A DNA stretch of 64,000 nt from Maribacter sp. (GTDB lineage Bacteria > Bacteroidota > Bacteroidia > Flavobacteriales > Flavobacteriaceae): the NCBI GenBank assembly GCA_024643345.1, contig JAHENB010000016.1, forward strand, positions 1 to 64,000, written 5' to 3'. How positions within the stretch are numbered: position 1 is the stretch's first letter; every line of letters begins with the position of its first letter. This document shows, in pieces, positions 36,068 to 45,596 of the stretch. The notes below the pieces were generated by a model. That model was given only the letters and a program-made list of their open reading frames with translations, did no database searches and was not told the origin of the DNA. A program made the translations under genes and the position numbers.

Positions 36068-37270
36068 CTAGGCACTTGGCTCTTGGCTCCCTATACTGCA
36101 ATAGCGTTCCCATAGAATATTGTTCTCCCGTTGCTTGGCTACCTCCTTTTCCACAATATCTATGGCCTTCTCAATATCGCTTTGGGTGGTATTGCGTCCA
36201 ATACTCAGCCGCAATGAGGCATAGGCCAAACTTCGTTGTACCCCCATTGCCAGTAATACATGCGAAGGTTCTACCGAAGCGGAATTACAGGCAGACCCAT
36301 TGGAAACCGCTATCCGGTTGCCCAGTGCGGCTAACAAAGTGGCGCCATCCACAAATGGAAATGATATGTTTACTGTATTGGGCAAGCGCTGAGGGGTTCT
36401 GCTGTTGGAAACCGACAATTTGATTGCCAAAAGGCCCTCCTCCAACTGATCTCTCAAATCCTCCAAGCGTTGTCTTTCCATCTCTAAATTTTCATGGGCC
36501 ATTTGAATGGCCTTGGCTATTCCCACGATCAATGGGGTATTAATGGTGCCCCCTCGTTGTCCCTTCTGTTGCCCACCGCCCTGAATAAAACTTGGCAACC
36601 TATCATGATTTTCATTTTCCTTGATATACACGAGACCGATTCCTTTGGGTCCGTATACTTTATGACCAGAAAAACAGGCGAAATCGACCAACTTCAAAAC
36701 TTCCGTTAACGGAAGTTTTCCTAAAGCCTGGGTAGTGTCGGAAAAGAGGAGGCTACCATTAGCATGGGTCATTGCGGCAATTTCCTCAAGAGGTTGTATG
36801 ACTCCGGTCTCATTGTTGGCAAATAATATTGAAACCAAGATCGTATCCGGCCTTAGGGCCTTTTGCAATTGTACCAGTGACAACAATCCATTAGAACCAA
36901 CCTCTAAATAAGTAATTTCATATCCTTCTTCCTTCAAAAAAGCGCAGGTATCCAAAACAGCTTTATGCTCAGCCTTTGTTGTGATGATATGTTTTCCCTT
37001 GTTGCGCATTTTTTTGGCGACTCCCTTAACCACCATATTAATGCTTTCGGTAGCACCCGAAGTATAGACTAAGCTGTTCGCAGCAACACCCAAGGTGTTG
37101 GCAATGGTAAGGGTAGCCTCTTCAACAGCATTTTTGGCCAACCAACCGTAAGGATGATGGCTGCTTGAGGGATTGCCAAAATCCTCGTAAAAATAGGGTA
37201 TCATCGCATCAACAACTTCTTTAATGCAGGGCGTGGTGGCATTGTGATCGAAATAGAGCTGGGAATACAT
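36068..37270 (-). CDS. Cysteine desulfurase (NifS/IscS family)
   Basis: A 400-residue PLP enzyme. Motifs: YFDHNATTPCIKEVV, GNPSSSHHPYG, the PLP Lys in SGHKVYGPKGIG, GGGQQKGQRGGTINTPL, and the sulfur-carrying loop Cys in AVSNGSACNSASVEPSHVLLAMG, followed by LRLSIGRNTT. It takes sulfur from cysteine. Its place between xdhC and coxM, in divergent orientation to coxMSL, suggests it supplies the sulfide for the Mo-(mu-S)-Cu centre. No iscU or other Fe-S genes lie next to it. Confidence 0.92.
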   Translation of the reverse strand: MYSQLYFDHNATTPCIKEVVDAMIPYFYEDFGNPSSSHHPYGWLAKNAVEEATLTIANTLGVAANSLVYTSGATESINMVVKGVAKKMRNKGKHIITTKAEHKAVLDTCAFLKEEGYEITYLEVGSNGLLSLVQLQKALRPDTILVSILFANNETGVIQPLEEIAAMTHANGSLLFSDTTQALGKLPLTEVLKLVDFACFSGHKVYGPKGIGLVYIKENENHDRLPSFIQGGGQQKGQRGGTINTPLIVGIAKAIQMAHENLEMERQRLEDLRDQLEEGLLAIKLSVSNSRTPQRLPNTVNISFPFVDGATLLAALGNRIAVSNGSACNSASVEPSHVLLAMGVQRSLAYASLRLSIGRNTTQSDIEKAIDIVEKEVAKQRENNILWERYCSIGSQEPSA

Positions 37271-37468
37271 AATGAAAATGCAAATTTTAGCGTCTTGCTA
37301 AAGGTAAGGATTATCTAAAAACACCTTGTTGATAAATCAATATGTATGCACTTGTCACTGAATTTCTTAAAAAAACATTAAATTCTTGGTAATGGCCCAA
37401 TAGGATTGCGAAATCAAATTAAAAACGATATATTTAATACTTCCCTCATAATTAAATTCTAAAAAAAT

Positions 37469-38338
37469 ATGATTCCAGCTAATTTCACTTATCACAAAGC
37501 GAAATCTGTTAAAGATGCCATCGCTTTAGCAGAGGCACATGGAGAAGAAGCCAAGTTTATGTCCGGCGGACATAGTTTGCTGCCCATGATGAAACTTCGT
37601 TTTGCCACCCCCGAACACATCATCGATCTTAGTAAGATTGAGGGGTTGTCCTACATCAAGGAAGAAAAAGACCTTTTAGTAATCGGTGCCCTGACCACCC
37701 AGACAGCGTTGGAGCACAGTGAACTCATCAAACAAAACTACCCGATTTTTTCGGATGCCGTCAAATTGACCGCTGACCCCTCGGTCCGTAATGTAGGTAC
37801 TATAGGGGGCAACATTGCCCATGGCGATGCCGCGAACGATCAGCCTGCCTTGATGCTCGCCATGCGGGCGACCGTGGTTGCAGAAGGGGTCGACGGAAAA
37901 AAATCGATTCCCATAGACGAGTTCTTCCATGGTTTCTATATGACGGCCCTGGAACCTTCGGATGTCCTGGTAGAGATTCAAGTGCCAAAAGCCAAGAAGG
38001 GCAGCGGGGGCGCCTATCATAAGGTGGAACGAAAAGTGGGCGATTACGCCACTGCCGGTGTTGCCGTGCATGTAGAACTCGATGGAAACGGGGTCTGCCA
38101 TGAAATTGGCATCGGCCTCACGAACGTCAGTGCGGTTCCCATGCGCTTGGAACGAGGGGAGGAATTGTTAAGGGGAAAAAAGATAACGGAAGAGCTTATA
38201 GATCAGGTAGGGTCCATTGCAAGCGAGGATTGCGAGCCTACCTCCGATTTAAGAGGGTCTGAAGCCTATAAAAGATCGATCGTGAACACCATCACCAGAA
38301 AGATGTTGCACAAAGCATTGGAACGCGCAAAACATTAA
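37469..38338 (+). CDS. coxM: Aerobic CO dehydrogenase, medium (FAD) subunit
   Basis: A 289-residue FAD-binding subunit. The two FAD pyrophosphate loops occur at the family positions: SGGHSLLPMMKL (32-43) and TIGGNIAHGDAANDQPA (from 111). It passes electrons from the Fe-S clusters to the acceptor, in this phylum most likely the menaquinone pool. First gene of coxMSL, with a 198-nt upstream region shared with the divergent cysteine desulfurase. Gene order M-S-L is that of form-I CO dehydrogenases. Confidence 0.93.
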   Translation: MIPANFTYHKAKSVKDAIALAEAHGEEAKFMSGGHSLLPMMKLRFATPEHIIDLSKIEGLSYIKEEKDLLVIGALTTQTALEHSELIKQNYPIFSDAVKLTADPSVRNVGTIGGNIAHGDAANDQPALMLAMRATVVAEGVDGKKSIPIDEFFHGFYMTALEPSDVLVEIQVPKAKKGSGGAYHKVERKVGDYATAGVAVHVELDGNGVCHEIGIGLTNVSAVPMRLERGEELLRGKKITEELIDQVGSIASEDCEPTSDLRGSEAYKRSIVNTITRKMLHKALERAKH

Positions 38339-38402
38339 AGGAAATTTAAATAAACAGTAATGAATCCCCGATGGTTGGGAATCAAAATAAAATTATATTA
38401 TA

Positions 38403-38891
38403 ATGAAACACAAAATAACATTAAATATCAATGGAGAAAGTGTGACCGCTGAAGTGGACTCCCGCTTGCTATTGGTCCATTTTATCCGAGAAAACCTTGA
38501 CATGACCGGCACGCATATCGGTTGTGATACATCAAACTGTGGAGCATGTACGATCCTCTTGAATGGACAGTCAATCAAATCCTGTACCTATTTGGCCGTT
38601 CGGGCAGATGGGGCAGATATTACGACCATCGAGGGAATCGCGGCCGAAGGTACAAATCATCCTTTGCAACAGGCATTTCACGATCAGCACGGCCTGCATT
38701 GCGGGTTCTGTACCCCTGGCATGATCATGCGGTCGATCGATTTATTGAAGCACAATCCGAATCCTACCGAAGAGGAAATTCGATGGGGCATTTCAGGAAA
38801 CCTATGCCGCTGCACCGGGTACAATAACATCGTAAAATCGGTGCAACAGGCTGCCAAGGAAATGCAAAAAGAAAAAGAAACCACTGTCTAA
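38403..38891 (+). CDS. coxS: Aerobic CO dehydrogenase, small (2Fe-2S) subunit
   Basis: A 162-residue protein with both [2Fe-2S] sites: the plant-ferredoxin-type site Cys41, Cys46, Cys49 and Cys61 ([10 protein letters not shown]...SC), and the helical site Cys100, Cys103, Cys135 and Cys137 (CGFC...CRC). It relays electrons from the Mo site of CoxL to the FAD of CoxM. Located 64 nt after coxM and 20 nt before coxL. Confidence 0.95.
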   Translation: MKHKITLNINGESVTAEVDSRLLLVHFIRENLDMTGTHIGCDTSNCGACTILLNGQSIKSCTYLAVRADGADITTIEGIAAEGTNHPLQQAFHDQHGLHCGFCTPGMIMRSIDLLKHNPNPTEEEIRWGISGNLCRCTGYNNIVKSVQQAAKEMQKEKETTV

Positions 38892-38911
38892 CCCCATAAG
38901 AAAAATAAATC

Positions 38912-41272
38912 ATGTTCAAATGTAAAACATCAGCGGAGGTAGGCGGAATGGGTCACTCTGTAAAAAGAAAAGAAGATGCCCGATTTTTGCACGGCAAAGG
39001 CAATTACGTAGACGACGTAAAATTGCCCGGAATGTTGACCATGGTCATGGTGCGCAGCCCGTATGCCTATGCCAAGATCAAAAGCATCAATAAAGAGAAG
39101 GCATTGGCCATTCCAGGCGTACTCGCGGTAATTACCGGTTATGACCTGGCGCAATACAATTTGCATTGGATGCCCACCCTATTGTCGGATACCCAAATGG
39201 TTTTGCCGACCGATACCGTGATGCACCAATCCCAAGAAGTCTGCGCTGTTATCGCCACAGACCGCTATGTGGCCGTCGATGGTGCGGAGGCCGTGGAAGT
39301 GGAATATGAGCCCATGAAGGCCATCGTTGACCCTTTCAAAGCCCTGGACGAGGGTGCGCCCTTGTTGCGACCTGATAAGGAAGGACAGGAGAACAATCAA
39401 ATCTACCATTGGGAAAGGGGAGATCGCGCCAAGACCGATGAGGTCATTTCCAAGGCCGATGTAGTGGTCAAAGAACGTATATATCTGCCAAGAATCCACG
39501 TGGCTTCCATCGAAACCTGTGGTTGCGTGGCCAGTTACGATAAGGACACTGAAAAATTGTTGGTCTACCTCACTACCCAAGCGCCCCACGCCATTCGTAC
39601 CGTGGTAGCCTTGGTAGCGGGCCATGTAGGCCTTTCGGAAGAAAAAATCCGGATCATTTCGCCCGACATTGGCGGTGGATTTGGTGGCAAGGTACCCGTT
39701 TATCCGGCCTATGTGGTGGCCATTGCCGCCACTTTTCTCATAGGAAAACCGGTTAAATGGATCGAAGACCGTTCCGAAAATCTGGTCAACGGCTTTGCCC
39801 GTGACTATCATATGGATTGTGAGCTGGCCGCTACCAAGGATGGGAAGATCCAGGCGTTCAAAGTATCGACATTGGCCGATCATGGTTATACGGATTCCTC
39901 GGCGAATCCATCAAAATATCCAACAGGAATGTTCTCCATCTGCACCGGTTCCTATGATTATGAGCACGCCTTCGCGGAACTGGATGCCGTCTATACCAAC
40001 AAAGCCCCCGGTGGTGTGGCGTATCGCTGCTCGTTCAGGGTTACGGAGGCGGTGCACGCGATTGAACGAATGGTCGATAAACTGGCAGCCAAACTAGGCA
40101 AAGATCCAGCATTGTTGCGATTGGAAAACTTTATAAAAAAAGAACAATTCCCTTACGCTTCCCCTTTGGGATGGAGCTATGACAGCGGCGATTACGAGGC
40201 CACGCTCAAAAAAGCCATGGAGATGATCGGTTATGATGACTATAAAAAGGAGCAGGCCGAAAAACGGAAACAAGGAAAACTGATGGGTATTGGCATTTGC
40301 ACCTTTACCGAGGTCGTAGGTGCCGGACCATCAAAAGACTTTGATATTTTGGGCATTGCAATGTTCGATAGTGCGGAGATACGGGTGCATCCAACCGGGA
40401 AGGCCTTGGCGCGTTTTGGGACCAAATCCCAGGGTCAAGGCCATGAAACAACCTATGCGCAGATTTTGGCGGAAGAGTTGGGCATTCCCTACACCGATAT
40501 TCAAATCGAAGAAGGCGATACCGATACCGCTCCTTACGGCCTAGGCACCTATGCTAGTAGAAGTACACCGACGGCAGGGGCAGCTGCAGCCATTGCAGCA
40601 CGGAAACTGAGGGACAAAGGCAAGAAAATCGCGGCCTATTTATTGGAGGTTAGTGAAGAGGATATCGAATGGGAAGTGGGCAAATATTTTGTAAAAGGCG
40701 CTCCAGAAAAATCCAAGACCATACAGGATGTCGCTTTTGCTGCTTATACAAACTTTCCACAAGGCATGGAACCTGGGTTTGAAGCAACACATTATTACGA
40801 CCCGCCCAACCTTACCTTTCCCAATGGTGCCTATATCTGCGTTGTGGAGGTGGAACAGGAGACCGGGGCCATTGACGTGAAACGTTTTGTGGCCATTGAT
40901 GACTGTGGGAACATCATCAACCCGATGATCGTAGAAGGACAGATACACGGAGGTTTAACACAGGGTATTGCCCCTGCCATGTACGAAGGGATCGAGTACG
41001 ACGATGAAGGAAATGTCTTAAATGGCACTTTTATGGACTATCTTGTCCCGACAGCCGTAGAATCGCCACATTGGGAAACGGGGCATACCATTACTCCCTC
41101 CCCACATCATCCCTTGGGGGCGAAAGGGGTAGCGGAATCCCCGACCGTAGGTGCTCCCCCGGCGATAGCGAATGCGATAATCGACGCCTTGGCGCCATTG
41201 GGAATAGAGCATTTGGACATTCCGATCACTCCAGCTAAAGTGTGGGAGGCGATTCAGGCGCATAAAAAATAA
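38912..41272 (+). CDS. coxL: Aerobic CO dehydrogenase, large (Mo-Cu) subunit, form I
   Basis: A 786-residue molybdopterin subunit. The form-I active-site loop AYRCSFR is present (370-376) with Cys373, the residue that binds Cu in the Mo-S-Cu centre; form-II homologues have AYRGAGR instead. Other signatures are SPDIGGGFGGK (250-260), the cofactor-binding QGQGHETTYAQ and the C-terminal GAKGVAESPTVGAPP with the conserved catalytic Glu. It oxidises CO to CO2 as a (LMS)2 complex with CoxM and CoxS, using molybdopterin cytosine dinucleotide. About 25 residues shorter than the Oligotropha enzyme, but no core motif is missing. Confidence 0.95.
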   Translation: MFKCKTSAEVGGMGHSVKRKEDARFLHGKGNYVDDVKLPGMLTMVMVRSPYAYAKIKSINKEKALAIPGVLAVITGYDLAQYNLHWMPTLLSDTQMVLPTDTVMHQSQEVCAVIATDRYVAVDGAEAVEVEYEPMKAIVDPFKALDEGAPLLRPDKEGQENNQIYHWERGDRAKTDEVISKADVVVKERIYLPRIHVASIETCGCVASYDKDTEKLLVYLTTQAPHAIRTVVALVAGHVGLSEEKIRIISPDIGGGFGGKVPVYPAYVVAIAATFLIGKPVKWIEDRSENLVNGFARDYHMDCELAATKDGKIQAFKVSTLADHGYTDSSANPSKYPTGMFSICTGSYDYEHAFAELDAVYTNKAPGGVAYRCSFRVTEAVHAIERMVDKLAAKLGKDPALLRLENFIKKEQFPYASPLGWSYDSGDYEATLKKAMEMIGYDDYKKEQAEKRKQGKLMGIGICTFTEVVGAGPSKDFDILGIAMFDSAEIRVHPTGKALARFGTKSQGQGHETTYAQILAEELGIPYTDIQIEEGDTDTAPYGLGTYASRSTPTAGAAAAIAARKLRDKGKKIAAYLLEVSEEDIEWEVGKYFVKGAPEKSKTIQDVAFAAYTNFPQGMEPGFEATHYYDPPNLTFPNGAYICVVEVEQETGAIDVKRFVAIDDCGNIINPMIVEGQIHGGLTQGIAPAMYEGIEYDDEGNVLNGTFMDYLVPTAVESPHWETGHTITPSPHHPLGAKGVAESPTVGAPPAIANAIIDALAPLGIEHLDIPITPAKVWEAIQAHKK

Positions 41273-41335
41273 ATAGTTAAGAACGGTTCGTCGGCAGCTC
41301 TTGGCAAATGTCGGATCGATTATAAAAAAAATAAT

Positions 41336-41806
41336 ATGAAAGCACAGTTGGAAAAATCATTTGAAGTTCCGCAAGGCGCTGACCTGGTTTGGGAACACCT
41401 AATTGACCCTAATAAAGTAATGGATTGTGTCCCGGGCGTCACTATAGATGAGAAGGTGGGGGACAACCATTACAAAGGCAAGGTCGGGATGAAGTTCGGC
41501 CCCATTGGGGCAAAATATGACGCAGATATCTTTTACGATGAACTAGATACGGCCAATAAAAAAATAGTCCTCACAGGAAATGGTGTCGATGTCAAGGGCA
41601 ATGGGAATGCCGAAATGACCATGACCATGAACATCACGGCTTTGGATGGAGGGGGTTCTAAATTGGATGCCATAATGGACGTCACCATCAATGGTAAGAT
41701 CGCCCAGTTCGGTTCCCGTTTGATCACTACGGTCTCCAACCAGCTGTTCAAGCAGTTCGTGTCGAACTTTTCGAAAAAATTGGCTCAAGCCGAAGCTGCC
41801 GTTTAA
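41336..41806 (+). CDS. coxG: CO dehydrogenase-associated SRPBCC protein CoxG
   Basis: A 156-residue CoxG-family (SRPBCC fold) protein: begins KAQLEKSFEVPQGADLVWEH, has CVPGVTIDEKVGDNHYKGKVGMKFGPI and a C-terminal amphipathic helix (SNQLFKQFVSNFSKKLAQAE). In Oligotropha, CoxG recruits the dehydrogenase to the membrane and is proposed to carry quinone. It follows coxL by 63 nt and is separated from coxD by a strong hairpin. Confidence 0.9.
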   Translation: MKAQLEKSFEVPQGADLVWEHLIDPNKVMDCVPGVTIDEKVGDNHYKGKVGMKFGPIGAKYDADIFYDELDTANKKIVLTGNGVDVKGNGNAEMTMTMNITALDGGGSKLDAIMDVTINGKIAQFGSRLITTVSNQLFKQFVSNFSKKLAQAEAAV

Positions 41807-41826
41807 CAAAGTTTCACTTTGGATTC

Positions 41827-41855
41827 GAAAGCTATGCTCGTTGGGCATAGCTTTC
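41827..41855. terminator. Strong hairpin between coxG and coxD
   Basis: Perfect 11-bp stem GAAAGCTATGC / GCATAGCTTTC with a 7-nt loop, but no clear T run after it. May be a partial terminator or an mRNA-stabilising element that sets enzyme genes above maturation genes. Confidence 0.55.
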
Positions 41856-41878
41856 TGTATTCATTTAAAATTTGACTA

Positions 41879-42751
41879 TTGAAGAAGGAAATTGAAGCCC
41901 TGATCGACGATTTTTACGAACTTGACTACATTTTAAGTGAACCATTGGCAACCTCTCTTTTTCTTTTGAAAAATTTGGAGAAACCCCTTTTGCTGGAGGG
42001 AAATCCTGGAGTGGGCAAGACCGTACTCGCAAAAACCCTTGCCGAACACCTGGGGACAAACCTGATCCGTTTACAATGCTATGAGGGCTTGGATGTGAGC
42101 ACAACCATTTACGAATGGAACTACCAAAAGCAACTATTGCACATTAAACTTTTCGAACAAGAAAAGGATAAAAAGGTATTGGGGAATCAGATTTTCGGTA
42201 TGGACTATGTGCTTAAACGCCCGCTACTGAAATCGATAAGTGCGGAAAAACCTGTGGTGCTGTTGATCGATGAAATCGACAGGGCAGATGAGGAGTTCGA
42301 AGCCTATCTGTTGGAACTCTTGTCTGACTTCCAAATCAGCATCCCCGAATTAGGGACCATTCAAGCCGTCTCCAAGCCATTGGTTATCTTGACCTCTAAC
42401 CGAACGCGGGAATTGAGCGATGCGTTAAGACGCAGGTGCCTTTACCATTGGGTAGATTTCCCAACCAAAGAAAAGGAAATCGATATTATTGCCAAGAAGC
42501 TGCCCCAAATCGATGAGCAATTGGCCACACAGGTGGTCACCTTCATACACAACCTGCGCAAGTCAAGCCTGCACAAACCACCGGGCATAGCCGAGTCATT
42601 GGATTGGGCCAAGACGCTTTTACTGATGAACGCCACACATATTACAGACGATCTTGTGCAAAACACGATCGGTAGCGTTTTAAAGCACAAAGATGATGTG
42701 GAATTCGTGAAGAATAAGACGGTACAAGAGTTTTTGGTACCTCTTGAATAG
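41879..42751 (+). CDS. coxD: MoxR-type AAA+ ATPase CoxD
   Basis: A 290-residue AAA+ ATPase: Walker A GNPGVGKT (41-48), Walker B LLIDEIDRAD (Asp131-Glu132), sensor 1 ILTSNRTREL, arginine region ALRRRCLYHWVDFP. CoxD with CoxE is required for sulfuration of the Mo site during maturation of CO dehydrogenase. Starts at a TTG (41879) 23 nt after the hairpin; the coxE gene follows after 20 nt. Confidence 0.92.
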   Translation: MKKEIEALIDDFYELDYILSEPLATSLFLLKNLEKPLLLEGNPGVGKTVLAKTLAEHLGTNLIRLQCYEGLDVSTTIYEWNYQKQLLHIKLFEQEKDKKVLGNQIFGMDYVLKRPLLKSISAEKPVVLLIDEIDRADEEFEAYLLELLSDFQISIPELGTIQAVSKPLVILTSNRTRELSDALRRRCLYHWVDFPTKEKEIDIIAKKLPQIDEQLATQVVTFIHNLRKSSLHKPPGIAESLDWAKTLLLMNATHITDDLVQNTIGSVLKHKDDVEFVKNKTVQEFLVPLE

Positions 42752-42771
42752 GTTAAGAATTATACAATGAC

Positions 42772-43911
42772 ATGTTGGTCGAAGTAAACAAAACATTCAA
42801 GGAACGGTTGATCGACTTTACCATGTATTGTCGGGATCGGCAATTTGTTCTCGGGCCCCAAGAGACCCGGGACGCTTTTGAGATTGCGGAGCGGGGTTAT
42901 TTCTTGGACCGAAAATTGTTCCAGTACAGCCTCAAGGCCATCTACTGCAAGCGCAAGGAACATTTTGACCGTTTCGATGAAATGTTCGACCGTTTTTGGA
43001 GTAGGTATTATGAAGACAAATTAGAGCAACGAAAGTCGGCCATCAAACATAAAAGACAGGAGCCCGATACGGCTACCATTATCTTTCTAGGGTCGAAGTT
43101 CAATGTTCCCCGAAAACAACAGCAAGAGGAGGAGGCCAAAAAGATGGTGGGTGCCAATGAAAGCATCCGGCTTCGCATGACCGATTTTTCTAAGGTAGAG
43201 GTTACCGATAAGGAGCGCCTGGAAGAACTTGCCGAAGAGTTGTTTCACCAAATGAGTATGCGCTTCAAAAGGAGACTTGAAAATGCAAACCGGGGAAGCA
43301 TTGATATTAGAAATACGATTCGACATGGCGTATCCAAAGGAGGAATGATGTTAGACCTTTCTTATAGGCGAAAGCGAAAGGAAAAACGTAAAGTAGTTTT
43401 TTTGTTAGACGTAAGTGGTTCTATGGACACCTATAGTTATTACCTTTTACGCTATGTGATGGTGTTAAAAAAGTATTTTAAAAGCTTGGAGTTTTTTACT
43501 TTTAGTACGCATTTGACCCATGTGACTCCCATGTTAAGGGCCAATAACGAACAGCAAATATTAAAAAAGGTCGGTAAGAATGTGCATTCCTGGTCCAGTG
43601 GCACGAAAATCGGAGAGTCGTTGACCGAGTTTCTAGCTACATATGGAAGCAAATTTTTGAGCCAAAAACATATTGTGGTAATCCTGAGCGACGGACTTGA
43701 AACTGGCAGCGTGACACAACTCAAGGAAGCTGTCAGGACGATTCGGCGAAGGTGCAAAACCTTGATATGGCTGAACCCTTTGAAAGGAATGACCGGCTAC
43801 CAACCCATTCAGAAGGGCATCGTGAATGTAATGCCCCATTTGGATGCTTTTGAATCGGCCCACAACTTGGATAGTCTATTAAAATTGGAAAAATTGTTGA
43901 TGGATGTTTAA
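42772..43911 (+). CDS. coxE: VWA-domain maturation protein CoxE
   Basis: A 379-residue protein: a ~200-residue helical N-terminal region rich in charged residues, then a VWA domain with MIDAS D213-V-S-G-S (FLLDVSGSMDTY), Thr in SSGTKIGESL and Asp in VILSDGLETG. This is the standard MoxR-partner architecture; CoxE pairs with CoxD. Its last 8 nt overlap the coxF start. Confidence 0.92.
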   Translation: MLVEVNKTFKERLIDFTMYCRDRQFVLGPQETRDAFEIAERGYFLDRKLFQYSLKAIYCKRKEHFDRFDEMFDRFWSRYYEDKLEQRKSAIKHKRQEPDTATIIFLGSKFNVPRKQQQEEEAKKMVGANESIRLRMTDFSKVEVTDKERLEELAEELFHQMSMRFKRRLENANRGSIDIRNTIRHGVSKGGMMLDLSYRRKRKEKRKVVFLLDVSGSMDTYSYYLLRYVMVLKKYFKSLEFFTFSTHLTHVTPMLRANNEQQILKKVGKNVHSWSSGTKIGESLTEFLATYGSKFLSQKHIVVILSDGLETGSVTQLKEAVRTIRRRCKTLIWLNPLKGMTGYQPIQKGIVNVMPHLDAFESAHNLDSLLKLEKLLMDV

Positions 43912-44929
43912 CGAACTCGCACTACAAATCGAAAAACACTTGGCCTTAGGGTCGAATTTTGCCATTGCCCAAGTGGTCGATCGGGTCGCCCCCAGCTCTG
44001 GCAAAGTAGGGGACAAGGCTCTGATTCTTGAGACTGGCGAATTGATCGGATGGGTCGGAGGTGGCTGCGTGCGTGGTATCGTTATCAAAGAGGCCATCGA
44101 TGTGATCAAAACCAAACGCTATAGAAGGGTGCGCATTTCTCCAGAAGGAGGCACTATGGAAACCGCAAATTATAAAGAATACGTTATGTCCTGTCAAAGT
44201 AAGGGAACCTTGGAGGTATTGATTGAACCTGTAATTGCTCAGCCAGAACTCATCATCGTAGGCAAGAGCAACATTGCAAGAAAACTATCCCAATTGGCCA
44301 CAGCTGCCGATTTTAGAGTTGCCGTACTGGCCAATTCCATTGATGCCCAAATGTTTCCCTCGGCGCATCTGGTATTGGATCAAGTGGACTTTTCTTCGTT
44401 CAAGAATCTTAACAATACCTATATCATCGTCACCACCCAAGGGGAGGAAGATGACCTTTCCGTTAGGAAAGCCCTCGAAACTTCCGTGAAGTATGTGGGC
44501 TTTGTGGCGAGCAAGAAAAAGGCGCAAGACCTTAAGACCTATCTGAAGTCTGAAGGCCTTTCGGAGGAACGGATCGCCCAATTAAGGAGTCCGGTAGGGT
44601 TAGACATTAATGCCAAACTGGCCAGTGAGGTGGCCATTAGTATTTTGGCGGAAGTCATCGACCATTTTAGGAGCGGAAATGCGTCATTGAACATGCCGAT
44701 GTGCGATGCAACAACAACAGCAACAACAACAACTACCCCAGACCGTACTTTGGCGGAAGATAAATTTGCCGAGGAATACTACATCAATCCCGTATGTCAG
44801 GTGCCGGTCTCCAAAACCAATCCCAAGCACGTGGTCGAATATCAGGGAGAGAAGGTGTATTTCTGCTGCGACGGGTGTAAGGTAAGCTTCGAAAAAAATC
44901 CGGCAAAGTACATGAACCTGTCCAGCTAA
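43904..44929 (+). CDS. coxF: CoxF-like XdhC-family maturation protein with C-terminal YHS domain
   Basis: A 341-residue protein. Residues ~1-260 are XdhC/CoxF-like (RVAPSSGKVGDKALI, GGGCVRG, YVGFVASKKKAQDLKTYL, SPVGLDINAKLASEVAISILAEV). A Thr/Ala low-complexity linker (CDATTTATTTTTPDRT) joins a YHS domain: INPVCQVPVSKTNPKHVVEY and the C-C-x-x-C ending FCCDGCKVSFEKNPAKYM. In Oligotropha CoxF is needed for copper introduction; YHS domains bind metals or sit in metal-transport proteins, so the fusion may give a built-in Cu-binding arm (inference). It overlaps coxE by 8 nt. Confidence 0.9.
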   Translation: MFNELALQIEKHLALGSNFAIAQVVDRVAPSSGKVGDKALILETGELIGWVGGGCVRGIVIKEAIDVIKTKRYRRVRISPEGGTMETANYKEYVMSCQSKGTLEVLIEPVIAQPELIIVGKSNIARKLSQLATAADFRVAVLANSIDAQMFPSAHLVLDQVDFSSFKNLNNTYIIVTTQGEEDDLSVRKALETSVKYVGFVASKKKAQDLKTYLKSEGLSEERIAQLRSPVGLDINAKLASEVAISILAEVIDHFRSGNASLNMPMCDATTTATTTTTPDRTLAEDKFAEEYYINPVCQVPVSKTNPKHVVEYQGEKVYFCCDGCKVSFEKNPAKYMNLSS

Positions 44930-44962
44930 AGTTTGAGATTATTTTTATAGCATTCTGATTGA

Positions 44963-45565
44963 ATGGAAAATTTAAAAGGAAGTACCGCAATACTTATATT
45001 GGCTGCCGGAGCTTCTAAGCGCATGGGCAGTATTAAACAACTTCTGCCCTGGGCCGAAACCACTTTGCTGGGCAATGCCATTGCAATGGCCCAATCGTCC
45101 AAGGCGAATAAAACCATTGTGGTGCTCGGTGCCAATGCCAGTGTAATCGCCGCACAATTACCGGATAAGGAGGTGCAATTCATCAAAAATGAAAATTGGG
45201 CTTCGGGAATGGGCAGTACCATAGCCACCGGAATCGAGTGCCTTTTGAAAAATGGAGAACCTTATGAGGCGGTTTTGATCACCTTGGCCGACCAACCTTT
45301 AATCGATACCCGTTATCTAAACCTGATGATCGACACCGCAAATAAAGTGAATAAGGGAATAGTGGCAACGGCCTATGGCGATAGGGCCGGGGTCCCAGCC
45401 TTGTTTGGGCGACCTTATTTCAAAACATTGATGGCTTTGGGAGCGGAACAAGGGGCCAAGGAGGTGCTCATTCGTTTTAAAAGTGATATTTTTATGCTCG
45501 ACCCTGGTGATAAGAGCCTTGACATAGATACCAAGGAGGATTACGAGGCTATTAGAAAAAATTAA
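44963..45565 (+). CDS. mocA: MocA-like molybdenum cofactor cytidylyltransferase
   Basis: A 200-residue nucleotidyltransferase. N-terminal LILAAGASKRMGSIKQLLPW (nucleotide-binding signature), TLADQPLID (metal Asp) and GDRAGVPALFGRPYF. MocA-type enzymes add CMP to Mo-molybdopterin to make MCD, the cofactor of CO dehydrogenase, which fits its place 33 nt after coxF. A MobA-type GMP transfer is less likely in this context. Confidence 0.88.
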   Translation: MENLKGSTAILILAAGASKRMGSIKQLLPWAETTLLGNAIAMAQSSKANKTIVVLGANASVIAAQLPDKEVQFIKNENWASGMGSTIATGIECLLKNGEPYEAVLITLADQPLIDTRYLNLMIDTANKVNKGIVATAYGDRAGVPALFGRPYFKTLMALGAEQGAKEVLIRFKSDIFMLDPGDKSLDIDTKEDYEAIRKN

Positions 45566-45596
45566 AGTATTACTATAATTAATAAATTATAAATAC

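Noticed and set aside
39179-39883. 234-codon minus-strand frame
   Set aside because: Entirely antisense to coxL, which is an unmistakable gene; a codon-bias shadow.
38912-41272. Xanthine dehydrogenase or form-II CoxL homologue
   Set aside because: The active-site loop is AYRCSFR (form-I CO dehydrogenase), and coxMSL order with coxD/E/F/G agrees.
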